From: Kiritimatiellia bacterium
GTDB taxonomy: Bacteria; Verrucomicrobiota; Kiritimatiellia; RFP12; UBA1067
Reading direction: 5' to 3'
Length of the DNA stretch: 49,089 nt
NCBI GenBank assembly: GCA_016296065.1
Contig: JAEDKA010000026.1
Span: forward strand, 1-49,089
Within the stretch, counting starts at the first letter, position 1. Every line of letters starts with the position of its first letter. The position numbers and the translations under genes are program-made. The notes beneath the pieces are model-generated. The model searched no databases and had not been told where the DNA came from. It worked only from the letters and a program-made list of their open reading frames with translations. This document shows positions 16,341-23,915 of the stretch, one piece after another.

Positions 16341-17063
16341 TCAACCCTTCGGCAGGAGCAACTCTAGCTCGTCCGGCGTGAGGTCGCGCCATTCGCCCGG
16401 CGCAAGCGCCGGGTCGAGGCGCAGACGCCCGACGGCGACGCGCTTGAGCGACACGACGACGAGATGCGCGGCGGAGCACATGTAGCGTATCTGTCGCTTG
16501 CGGCCCTCCCTGAGGCGGAACTCAAGCGTCGTCACGTTCGCGACGGGACCGGCTAGCACAGTCACTGGAGCGGGGCGCGTGACGTATCCGTCCGGCATCT
16601 TGACCGGCCCGCGGAGCGTGTTCAGCTTCTCCTCGCTCCAGCGCCCCGCCGCGCGCACGACATACGTCTTCTCGTGTTCGTAGCGAGGATGCGTGAGGCG
16701 GAGCGTGAGGTCTCCGTCGTTCGACATCAGGAGAAGTCCCTCCGAGTCCTTGTCGAGACGCCCGACGGGAACGAGCCGCTCGGGCGTCTTGACGATGTCC
16801 GCGACGGTCTCGCCACCGAACGGATCGGACATCGACGACAGCACGCCGACGGGCTTGTAGAGCATTATGGTCCTCTTCGCCTCCGCCGCGGCGAGGGGAC
16901 GTCCGTCGACCGCGATCCTGGCCGACGCAGGATCGACGCGCGCACCGGGCTCCTTCACCACGACGCCGTCGACTGTGACGCGCCCCTCCGAAATCATGTC
17001 CGCCGCTTTGCGCCGTGACGCAACGCCCGCATGGCTCAGTATATTCTGAAGTCGTTCTTCCAT
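16341..17063 (-). CDS. RsuA/RluB-family pseudouridine synthase
   Basis: 240 residues. N-terminal S4 RNA-binding domain (MEERLQNILSHAGVASRRKA, about residues 1-60) followed by the catalytic domain with the RsuA-type motif VGRLDKDSEGLLL (catalytic Asp in GRLD, about residue 101), and the closing EGRKRQIRYM motif (about residue 187). It isomerises a uridine in rRNA; RluB (23S) is more likely than RsuA by the S4 domain and closing motif, but I would not fix the site. Start ATG 17063 matches the family N-terminus; the reading frame continues upstream over the next gene's promoter. Stand-alone gene, convergent with pheA and divergent from the next. Confidence 0.9.
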   Translation of the reverse strand: MEERLQNILSHAGVASRRKAADMISEGRVTVDGVVVKEPGARVDPASARIAVDGRPLAAAEAKRTIMLYKPVGVLSSMSDPFGGETVADIVKTPERLVPVGRLDKDSEGLLLMSNDGDLTLRLTHPRYEHEKTYVVRAAGRWSEEKLNTLRGPVKMPDGYVTRPAPVTVLAGPVANVTTLEFRLREGRKRQIRYMCSAAHLVVVSLKRVAVGRLRLDPALAPGEWRDLTPDELELLLPKG

Positions 17064-17124
17064 GTTCAGTAGGATAGCATGTTTTAACGGACAAATCAAG
17101 GAGGCGATTCCCACGAACGGAAAA

Positions 17125-17137
17125 TTTTTGGTATAAT
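17125..17137 (+). promoter_or_regulatory. T-rich extended -10 promoter
   Basis: Exact second copy of TTTTTGGTATAAT, 43 nt ahead of the start codon at 17180. No evident -35. Confidence 0.75.
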
Positions 17138-17179
17138 ATGCGGCCATCAGCAAAATTACCAAATAACTGGGGAGTGAAA

Positions 17180-20100
17180 ATGGTAGTTAAGAACGTCGCG
17201 CTGGCGGTCGCCGCCGCGCTTTCCGTGTCCGCATTCGCCTTCGAGGACGAACCGGACGAATTGAACTGGGATCGGCTCGGGGGGACCCTTGTCGGATTCG
17301 GGCATTTCTCGTCATACTGCGCTCAGCACGAGGAATTCCGTACAAGGCTCGCTGGCGGACCGCGCTCCGACACGCTGGCCGATTCGCTCGAGACGGTGTG
17401 GATAACGCCGCAGGCCTTCGCGGGGGCGAAGATCAACCAGTGGGGATTCGGCGAGGTCGCTGGCGAGGCGTGCATCCAGTCCGCGGCCGGTCATCTTGCA
17501 GGCATCTCACGCATCGGCGTCGACATTCCGGCGGACGGCTGGTACCGCGTCTGGGCGCGCTACTGGCACGAACAGGGCTCGGCCGCGTCGTTCGCGGTCA
17601 CGCTTGAGGACGGACGCCTAGCCGACATGGCGGACGGGTCGCTCACTTTCGTGCAGGACGCCTGGTCGTACCGCTTTGACTTCACCGAGCACGCGCGGCG
17701 CCAGAATCCCATTCCGGACTTCCGCGACGACCCCACTGGCTTCAAGTGGGAGTCCGCGCCGATGGTGTATCTCGAAAAAGGACGGCGCACGCTCACTCTT
17801 GGCGGACTCGTCCACGGCGGTCCGTTCGCGAACAGGAACGTCGCAGCGATCGTCCTTACGCGCGAGCCTCTCGCGGTGCCTTCGCGGCCTGCGGGCGATG
17901 GTCCGATACTCGTCGGTTCCGCCGCGCCTTCGGAGGAGGCTGCGGCGTCGCGCGACGTCTGGGAGCGCAGGCCCATGTGCAACTCTGAAGCGGCGGCGGC
18001 GCTTCGTCCGCTTTGGCGCGAGTGGAGGCGCGCTTTCTTCGCAGATCTTGTCGCGGGGACAGTCCCCGGCGTGGAAGCCGGCCGCATGGCGATGATGTCC
18101 GCCTTCGACGAGGAGACGAACCTCGTCGGCACGCCCCCGCAGATGGCCGCCGACCGCGGTTCCGTCGCCGCGCAGGCCGCGACATTCGACCGCACGCACT
18201 TCAAGATCAAGATCGAGGCGGAGGAGTTCCCGGAGAACGAGGGCTGGTGGGTCGTGGACAGCGCGGGGGCGTCCGGCGGACGGCTCCTTCAGACTAACTG
18301 GGGATGGTGGGGGGCGAATGCCGCAGCGCCGTTCCAGGTTCCGTCGAACGGCGTCTACAGCGTCTGGGTCCGCTACAACGAGCTGTACGGCTACCTCGCC
18401 CCGTACAAGATGTCCGTTGAGAACGCGGCCGGAGAGGAGCTTGCCGCGCGGGTTCTCGCCGCCGACTCTGAATTCAACACGTCTCACGCCGGGCTTGTCT
18501 GGGTGAAGGTGGAGGCGCAGCTCGAGAAGGGCACGGCGCGAGTGCGCCTGTACAGTCCGGTTGACTTCGGGTACACATACCGCAACGTGGACTGCGCGAT
18601 CGTCACTGACGATGCGGACTATGTTCCCGAAGGAGAGGCGGGTGTCATGCCGGCGATAGACGTGGACGATCCGATCACCGTCTGGCGCGCGAGGGATCCG
18701 TGGGTCGGCTACTCCCGCCTCACGTATCCGCGTCTGGACGAGGGGCTCGATCCGTACAAGTTCACGCTGCGCGCGGGCGAGACGGAGACGGTGCTGATGC
18801 TCGTTCGCAACGACACGGACAAGCCGGTCGACGCTACGCCCGTGATCGCCGGCGACAACGCGGGGATGGTTTCGTGGCGCGTTCCGGCGTTCATGCTGAC
18901 GCAATGGGGCGACTGGCAGCCGATGCCGCTGTTCAGGCGCGAGGACTTCACGGTTCCGCCGGGCGAGACGCACGGGCTGTGGCTTACCGTAGACGGGACG
19001 AAAGCCTTCGAAAGCGGCGAGGCGACGGTGACGGTCTGCGGCAAGACGCTGAGCCTCGTGATTGAGCACGAGGTGGCGCTCCCGAAGTCGACGCCGGTTC
19101 CGTACGTGTTCGGATGGGCGTCGCCGTATCCGATGGTCTCGTGCTGGGAGCTCTACAGGAGCATCGGCGTCAACGTCGTGAACGACGGACTCATCCCGAA
19201 GGAGGAGGCGGACAGGTACGGGATCCGCCTCACGGTGCACCTCAACGACGGCGACATCAGCGAAGGCCACGCTAACTACCTCAAGCAGCGCTTCGCGTCG
19301 CAGGGGTATGCGCTTTCCGACTGGGCGTGGAGCTTCATGGACGAGCCGGGCAACTCGATGGCCGACTACTGGGTCTCGCTCGCGAAGCAGTTCCGCGCCG
19401 TCGCCCCGGAGGTCAAGATATGGGTCAACCCGGGAGAGTACGAGAACGCCGGACCCGAGGCGTGCATGAAGATGACGCCGTACGCGAACGCCTACTGTCC
19501 GTACTGCAACCACTTCCAGACGAACGGAGGCTGGAACGGCGACTACAACGCGCAGCTCATGAGGCAGGGCCCGAAGTTCGACATACTGATGGGCTACACC
19601 ACCCCGTGCTTCGGCGAGAAGGCGTCGTCCGCTCCGCTCGACATGCTCTCGCTGTGCAACTTCGCGCTCGACTACAACCTCGACGGATGGGCGTTCTTCG
19701 CCCTGCAGCACGGCTTCACGTACTCAAACTCCGTGTGGGACGAGTGGAACTGCTACGTCTCCGACCAGTGCATCAACATCTACCCCGGCGCGGCCTACCA
19801 GGCTATATCGACGCGCAACGCGGAGGCGATACGCGAGGCAGTCAGGCGCTGGCGCGCCGCGAAGGCGCCGACGCTCGAGAACGACCCCGACTGCCATCCG
19901 TCCGCGCAGGCGCCTGCCGTCTACCCCGGCTACGCGATGGCGTGGAACGACGAGTTCAACGAGGAGGGGGCGCCGAATTCGTCCGACTGGACCGTGTGGA
20001 CTCCCGACACCGCCACCTGCACCGGCGGCGCGCTCGTGCTGACGGCGGCGGACGAGGGCGTGCCGCATGAGGGCACTTACGCCAGCCTCACTACCGAGGG

Positions 20101-21115
20101 GAAGCGCACGTTCTCGTTCGGAAGGATCGAGTTCCGCGTCAAGTCCCCCGTCCTGCCGGGCTTCCATCCGTCGATGGGACTCGCCGGAACGCGCAAGGAG
20201 TATCCTTACGGCGGCTACTTCAACTTCTTCGACACCGAGCAGGCGGCGGTGGACCTCCCGGGCGGAGGGTACACCGCAGACGCGAGGCCGTGTCTCGCGC
20301 AGTGGGCGACCTGGGACAAGAAGGCGGACGGAAACGACAAGGACTACTGGTCCGCCATCGAGCTCAAGCGCTTCACGGACGTCGATCCCGCCTGGACGAA
20401 CAAGTTCCACGTCTGGCGGCTCGACTGGGACAAGGACGGTTTCACCGTTTCTGTCGACGGCGAGACGCTGTGGACGCATCCGAACGCCGACTGGTCGGCA
20501 GGGGAGTACGCCCCGTTCGGCGATCCGGAGAACGGGTGCGTCATGAACGTGCAGTTCGACAGGCGCGACGTGGGCGGGGTGGAGAACGGATCCCTGCCGC
20601 AGACGTTCGAGCTGGACTACATCCGCTACTACGTCCCGGGCGAGCAGCACTTCCCCAGGGTCAACGGCGTCGAGCTGCCGACGAAGGAGCAGTTCCTGCA
20701 GAAGGCGAAGGACGGAACGTCCGTGGAGCTCCCGACGGCCTTCGCATGGGACGGCAACAGCGTCAGCTTCGGCGGAATGGAATGGGCGACGCTTCCGGCG
20801 TACTACGCAGTCTCGGGCGGAATGATCGCGCTCGACGCGGCGGCCGTGCGTCCGGTCGTCGGACTGGACTCGCAGGGGACTGTCCCCGGCATAGCGGTGG
20901 CTGACGGCGCGGTGCGGCTCAACGTGACGAACGCGAAGGCGGGGCTCTACTACGGCTACCGCTTCGCGGAGACGCTGGACGGAGTCGACTCCGCCAAGCC
21001 GGTGTGGAGCGGCGACTCGGCCTCGAAGGACGGGGACTTCCTGATTCCCGCTGGCGAAGCCGGCGTGTCAGGATTCTACCGCGTCACCGTCGGAGACGTC
21101 CCGACCTCGCCCTGA
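17180..21115 (+). CDS. Secreted multidomain glycoside hydrolase-like protein with GH16-like C-terminal domain
   Basis: 1311 residues. Start ATG 17180 has GGGGAG upstream and begins a signal peptide (MVVKNVALAVAAALSVSAFA). Residues about 20-230 and 345-470 look like carbohydrate-binding beta sandwiches (GWYRVWARYWH and GVYSVWVRYNE blocks). Residues about 640-895 look like a TIM barrel related to DUF4091-type hydrolases, with WSFMDEPGN near residue 720, a possible acid/base. Residues about 918-1153 resemble a GH16 jelly roll (AWNDEFNEEG start, FGRIEFRVKSP, NVQFDRRDVGG, LDYIRYY end). At the place of the GH16 EIDxxE motif the sequence reads YFNFFDTE (about 1012-1019), so the usual catalytic acids are not conserved. 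Two REP palindromes are read through in frame. Probably periplasmic or secreted polysaccharide processing or binding. Confidence 0.8.
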   Translation: MVVKNVALAVAAALSVSAFAFEDEPDELNWDRLGGTLVGFGHFSSYCAQHEEFRTRLAGGPRSDTLADSLETVWITPQAFAGAKINQWGFGEVAGEACIQSAAGHLAGISRIGVDIPADGWYRVWARYWHEQGSAASFAVTLEDGRLADMADGSLTFVQDAWSYRFDFTEHARRQNPIPDFRDDPTGFKWESAPMVYLEKGRRTLTLGGLVHGGPFANRNVAAIVLTREPLAVPSRPAGDGPILVGSAAPSEEAAASRDVWERRPMCNSEAAAALRPLWREWRRAFFADLVAGTVPGVEAGRMAMMSAFDEETNLVGTPPQMAADRGSVAAQAATFDRTHFKIKIEAEEFPENEGWWVVDSAGASGGRLLQTNWGWWGANAAAPFQVPSNGVYSVWVRYNELYGYLAPYKMSVENAAGEELAARVLAADSEFNTSHAGLVWVKVEAQLEKGTARVRLYSPVDFGYTYRNVDCAIVTDDADYVPEGEAGVMPAIDVDDPITVWRARDPWVGYSRLTYPRLDEGLDPYKFTLRAGETETVLMLVRNDTDKPVDATPVIAGDNAGMVSWRVPAFMLTQWGDWQPMPLFRREDFTVPPGETHGLWLTVDGTKAFESGEATVTVCGKTLSLVIEHEVALPKSTPVPYVFGWASPYPMVSCWELYRSIGVNVVNDGLIPKEEADRYGIRLTVHLNDGDISEGHANYLKQRFASQGYALSDWAWSFMDEPGNSMADYWVSLAKQFRAVAPEVKIWVNPGEYENAGPEACMKMTPYANAYCPYCNHFQTNGGWNGDYNAQLMRQGPKFDILMGYTTPCFGEKASSAPLDMLSLCNFALDYNLDGWAFFALQHGFTYSNSVWDEWNCYVSDQCINIYPGAAYQAISTRNAEAIREAVRRWRAAKAPTLENDPDCHPSAQAPAVYPGYAMAWNDEFNEEGAPNSSDWTVWTPDTATCTGGALVLTAADEGVPHEGTYASLTTEGKRTFSFGRIEFRVKSPVLPGFHPSMGLAGTRKEYPYGGYFNFFDTEQAAVDLPGGGYTADARPCLAQWATWDKKADGNDKDYWSAIELKRFTDVDPAWTNKFHVWRLDWDKDGFTVSVDGETLWTHPNADWSAGEYAPFGDPENGCVMNVQFDRRDVGGVENGSLPQTFELDYIRYYVPGEQHFPRVNGVELPTKEQFLQKAKDGTSVELPTAFAWDGNSVSFGGMEWATLPAYYAVSGGMIALDAAAVRPVVGLDSQGTVPGIAVADGAVRLNVTNAKAGLYYGYRFAETLDGVDSAKPVWSGDSASKDGDFLIPAGEAGVSGFYRVTVGDVPTSP
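18055..18067. repeat. REP palindrome inside a coding region
   Basis: GGGGACAGTCCCC, identical to the palindromes clustered at 48161-48383 next to the RAYT transposase. Here it lies in frame and encodes GTVPG near residues 292-296 of the hydrolase-like protein, between two domains. Confidence 0.8.
20875..20887. repeat. REP palindrome inside a coding region
   Basis: GGGGACTGTCCCC, the reverse complement form of the same 13-mer, again encoding GTVPG (near residues 1232-1236) in the same protein, after the GH16-like domain. Confidence 0.8.
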
Positions 21116-21184
21116 GGTCCCGACGTCTTGCGAGAGAGCATGTCATTTCCGCAATTTTGATATTCGACCGCCCAAAAGCGACAT

Positions 21185-21197
21185 TTTTTGGTATAAT
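21185..21197 (+). promoter_or_regulatory. T-rich extended -10 promoter
   Basis: Third exact copy of TTTTTGGTATAAT, with TATAAT at 21192-21197, 31 nt before the hisI ATG. Confidence 0.8.
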
Positions 21198-21227
21198 GTA
21201 TCCTAACTTTACCAAAAAAGGACTCAA

Positions 21228-21671
21228 ATGGGACAGCTCGAAGAATCGTCGGAACTCACGCTTGATTTCACAAAACTCGAGAAGGTGGGCGCGCAGGTCG
21301 CGGCCAGCCGCGCGGCGTCGGTGGAGCATGATCCGGGCGTGATTCCCGTTGCCGTCCAGAACGCGGACACGAAGGAAGTCATCCTCGTCGCGTACACGAA
21401 CGAATTCGCCATGAAGGAGAGCTTTGCGAAGCGCAAGCTCATCCTTTGGTCCACCTCGCGCAACAAGCTGTGGTTCAAGGGCGAGACCTCCGGCGAGACG
21501 TTCGACCTCCTCGAGGCGTACGTCAACTGCGAGCAGAACTCGCTCCTCTACGTCGTCAGGCCCTGCCGCGGCGGAATCTGCCACACGAAGAACAAGGCGG
21601 GCGCCCCGAGGAACTGCTACTACAGGAAGATCGACTTCGACACCCTGAAGCTCACGTTCGTCGATCCGTAA
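21228..21671 (+). CDS. hisI: Phosphoribosyl-AMP cyclohydrolase
   Basis: 147 residues; opens the purine ring of phosphoribosyl-AMP in histidine biosynthesis. The metal and substrate motifs of the family are all present: WSTSRNKLWFKGETSG (about residues 73-88), a CEQNSLLY block (the usual C.D/E..L) and the C-terminal CHTKN near residue 121. The HisE pyrophosphohydrolase domain is absent, so this is the monofunctional form, and no other his gene is near. The N-terminal 30 residues are longer than in many HisI proteins. AAGGA precedes ATG 21228. Confidence 0.93.
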   Translation: MGQLEESSELTLDFTKLEKVGAQVAASRAASVEHDPGVIPVAVQNADTKEVILVAYTNEFAMKESFAKRKLILWSTSRNKLWFKGETSGETFDLLEAYVNCEQNSLLYVVRPCRGGICHTKNKAGAPRNCYYRKIDFDTLKLTFVDP

Positions 21672-21682
21672 ACTCCCCATCC

Positions 21683-21730
21683 AAACCTCCAAACTTCCAA
21701 CCCTCTAAACTTCCAAACCTCCAAACTTCC
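21683..21730. repeat. Six tandem octamers AAACYTCC
   Basis: AAACCTCC, AAACTTCC, AACCCTCT, AAACTTCC, AAACCTCC, AAACTTCC follow each other without gaps, all in one orientation, and end 6 nt before the oadG start codon, where a Shine-Dalgarno would normally be. Same class as the 7-nt arrays elsewhere in this window. Confidence 0.8.
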
Positions 21731-21736
21731 CCCAAA

Positions 21737-21955
21737 ATGATAAGCCAAGGCATTGTTCTGATGATCGCCGGAATGGGCATCGTCTATGTGTTTCTCTCGA
21801 TCCTGATCGTCGTGACGAAGGTCTCGATGAAGGCGATCGGCAACTTCGACTCGATTCTCCCGCAGGACGCGCCGAAGAAGAAGCCCGCGGCCGCCGCGGC
21901 GACGGACGACGACGCCAACATCGCGCTCGCGATCGCGGTCGCGATGAACGGCTAA
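21737..21955 (+). CDS. oadG: Oxaloacetate decarboxylase gamma subunit
   Basis: 72-residue small membrane protein: one N-terminal transmembrane helix (about residues 3-26, GIVLMIAGMGIVYVFLSILI), then a linker ending in a Pro/Ala/Lys-rich hinge (PKKKPAAAAA) and a short acidic-to-helical tail. That is the OadG plan: it anchors the alpha subunit to the beta subunit of the Na+ pump. Shorter than most OadG, whose tail carries a zinc site that I do not see. Assignment depends on position directly before oadA and oadB. Start at 21737 lacks a clear Shine-Dalgarno, since the octamer array occupies the place. Confidence 0.8.
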   Translation: MISQGIVLMIAGMGIVYVFLSILIVVTKVSMKAIGNFDSILPQDAPKKKPAAAAATDDDANIALAIAVAMNG

Positions 21956-22023
21956 GTATCGGAACGGACGGGGCCTCTGGCGGCCCCGAACCCCACACAT
22001 GGAAATTTGAAAGGTAAATTATT

Positions 22024-23847
22024 ATGGCCAAGAAAACAGTAAAGTTCATGCTCACTGCGTTCCGCGACGGTTTCCAGTCCGTCGTCGGCGCGCGCGTTCT
22101 CTCCAAGGACTTCCTCCCCTGCGTCGAGGAAGCCTACGCGGCGGGTGTCCGCTGGTTCGAGGCCGGCGGCGGCGCGCGGTTCCAGAGCTGCTACTTCTAC
22201 TGCCAGGAGGACGCGTTCGAGGTGATGGACAAGTTCCGCAAGGCGGCTCCCGAGGCTGACCTCCAGACGCTTTCGCGCGGCGTGAACGTCGTCGGACTCG
22301 AGTCGCAGTCGAGCGACATGATCAAGCTGCACGCGCAGATGTTCAAGAAGCACGGCATGTCGTCCATCCGCAACTTCGACGCGCTCAACGACGTCAACAA
22401 CCTGAAGTGGTCCGGACAGTGCATCCACGACGCCGGGCTCAACCACGAGGTCGTCGTGACGATGATGGGCCTTCCGCCCGGAATCGACAACAAGGGCACG
22501 CACACGCCCGAGTTCTACCGCGACCGCCTGAAGATGATCATGGACGCGGGGATCCCCTTCGACCGCGTGGCGTTCAAGGACGCGTCCGGCACCTCCACGC
22601 CGACGACGGTGTACAATACGATGAAGCTCGCGAGGAAGCTTCTCGGCGACAAGGTGCACATCCAGTTCCACAGCCACGAGACGGCGGGCAACGGCGTCGC
22701 GTGCTACCTCGCGGCTCTCCGCGGCGGAGCTGACGGACTCGACCTCTCGATGGCGCCGATGAGCGGCGGCACCTGCCAGCCCGACATCATCACGATGTGG
22801 CACTGCCTTGACGGCGACCCGGACTTCTGCTTCGACTTCGACATCAACAAGATCAAGAAGGCGGAGGACTCCTTCAAGAACGCGATGCAGAAGTACTTCC
22901 TCCCGCCGGAGGCGATGAGCGTCAACCCGCAGATCGTGTGGAGCCCGATGCCGGGCGGCGCGCTCACGGCTAACACGCAGATGCTGCGCGACAACAACAT
23001 GATGGACAAGTACGACGAAATGATCGCCGAGATGTACGACTGCGTCAGGCTCGGCGGCTTCGGAACGTCCGTCACGCCCGTCTCGCAGTTCTACGCGCAG
23101 CAGGCGATCCAGAACGTCATGTTCGGCAAGTTCAAGAAGTTCGCGCCGGGCTACGCCAAGATGGTGCTCGGCTACTTCGGCAAGACGCCCGTCCCGCCGG
23201 ATCCTGAGATCGTCAAGAAGGCCAGCGAGTTCATGGCGTCGAGCGACCTCAACAAGGCGTACAGCCAGCCCACGACGAAGACGGTGCTCGAGATGAACGA
23301 CGCCGACCCGAAGAAGGGCGGCGCGGTCGCGAAGAAGATGCTCGAGGACGCGGGGCTTCCCGTCACCGACGAGAACATCTTCATCGCCGCCTCCTGCAAG
23401 GAGAAGGGCATTCTCTTCCTCAAGGACCCCTCGAAGGCCCCGATGGGCTGCCGCTTCGCCGAGGAGGCCAAGCCCGCCGCCGGCAAGGGCGGACCCGTCA
23501 CGGTCACGATCAACGGCAAGGCCTACGGCGTCGAGATCAAGGGCGACGGCAAGGCCGTCGTCAACGGCAAGGAGGTCGCGTTCAAGTCCGAGGCCGGCAT
23601 CAAGGCCGCCGCTCCGGCCGCCGCGGCCCCCGCGGGCGGACAGGAGGTTAAGGCTCCCGTTCCCGGCACGATCCTGCGCGTCACGGCGACGAACGGACAG
23701 AAGGTCGCGAAGGGCGACGAGATCCTCGTCATGGACGTCATGAAGATGGAGACCCCCGTCACCGCTCCGTGCGACGGCACGGTCACGGTCACGGTCGCTG
23801 CGACCGACAAGGTCGCGACTGGCGACACGCTCGCGGTGATCGGGTAA
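22024..23847 (+). CDS. oadA: Oxaloacetate decarboxylase alpha subunit (biotin carboxyl carrier)
   Basis: 607 residues, cytoplasmic. The N-terminal carboxyltransferase TIM barrel (about 1-280) shows FRDGFQS near residue 13, the VAFKDASGTSTP block with the carbamylated-type lysine (about residue 185), FHSHETAGNG and the APMSGGT metal/substrate block. A helical PYC_OADA-like part follows (about 290-440). After an Ala/Pro-rich linker (about 530-540) comes the biotinyl domain with the target lysine in VMDVMKMETPV (about residue 577). Reaction: oxaloacetate to pyruvate, carboxyl passed to biotin and released by the membrane partner with Na+ export. Oxaloacetate is the likely substrate; a related decarboxylase cannot be excluded. 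Confidence 0.92.
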   Translation: MAKKTVKFMLTAFRDGFQSVVGARVLSKDFLPCVEEAYAAGVRWFEAGGGARFQSCYFYCQEDAFEVMDKFRKAAPEADLQTLSRGVNVVGLESQSSDMIKLHAQMFKKHGMSSIRNFDALNDVNNLKWSGQCIHDAGLNHEVVVTMMGLPPGIDNKGTHTPEFYRDRLKMIMDAGIPFDRVAFKDASGTSTPTTVYNTMKLARKLLGDKVHIQFHSHETAGNGVACYLAALRGGADGLDLSMAPMSGGTCQPDIITMWHCLDGDPDFCFDFDINKIKKAEDSFKNAMQKYFLPPEAMSVNPQIVWSPMPGGALTANTQMLRDNNMMDKYDEMIAEMYDCVRLGGFGTSVTPVSQFYAQQAIQNVMFGKFKKFAPGYAKMVLGYFGKTPVPPDPEIVKKASEFMASSDLNKAYSQPTTKTVLEMNDADPKKGGAVAKKMLEDAGLPVTDENIFIAASCKEKGILFLKDPSKAPMGCRFAEEAKPAAGKGGPVTVTINGKAYGVEIKGDGKAVVNGKEVAFKSEAGIKAAAPAAAAPAGGQEVKAPVPGTILRVTATNGQKVAKGDEILVMDVMKMETPVTAPCDGTVTVTVAATDKVATGDTLAVIG

Positions 23848-23855
23848 GGACATGA

Positions 23856-23899
23856 GACGCTGGACGTGGGACGAGTTGGCTCGTCTCGCGTCTAGCGTC
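23856..23899. repeat. 20-bp hairpin built from heptamers, between oadA and oadB
   Basis: Arms 23856-23875 and 23880-23899 pair over 20 continuous positions (three G-U) around a TTGG loop. Each arm is three 7-nt units (GACGCTG, GACGTGG, GACGAG on the left; the mirror units on the right). No T-run follows, so it is not a standard terminator; it may stabilise the upstream mRNA or set the alpha/beta ratio. Confidence 0.85.
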
Positions 23900-23915
23900 A
23901 AAGAAGGGCAAATCA

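Noticed and set aside
17618..19711. 697-codon minus-strand frame opposite the hydrolase-like gene
   Set aside because: Same reason: shadow of a GC-rich coding strand; plus strand has signal peptide and domains.
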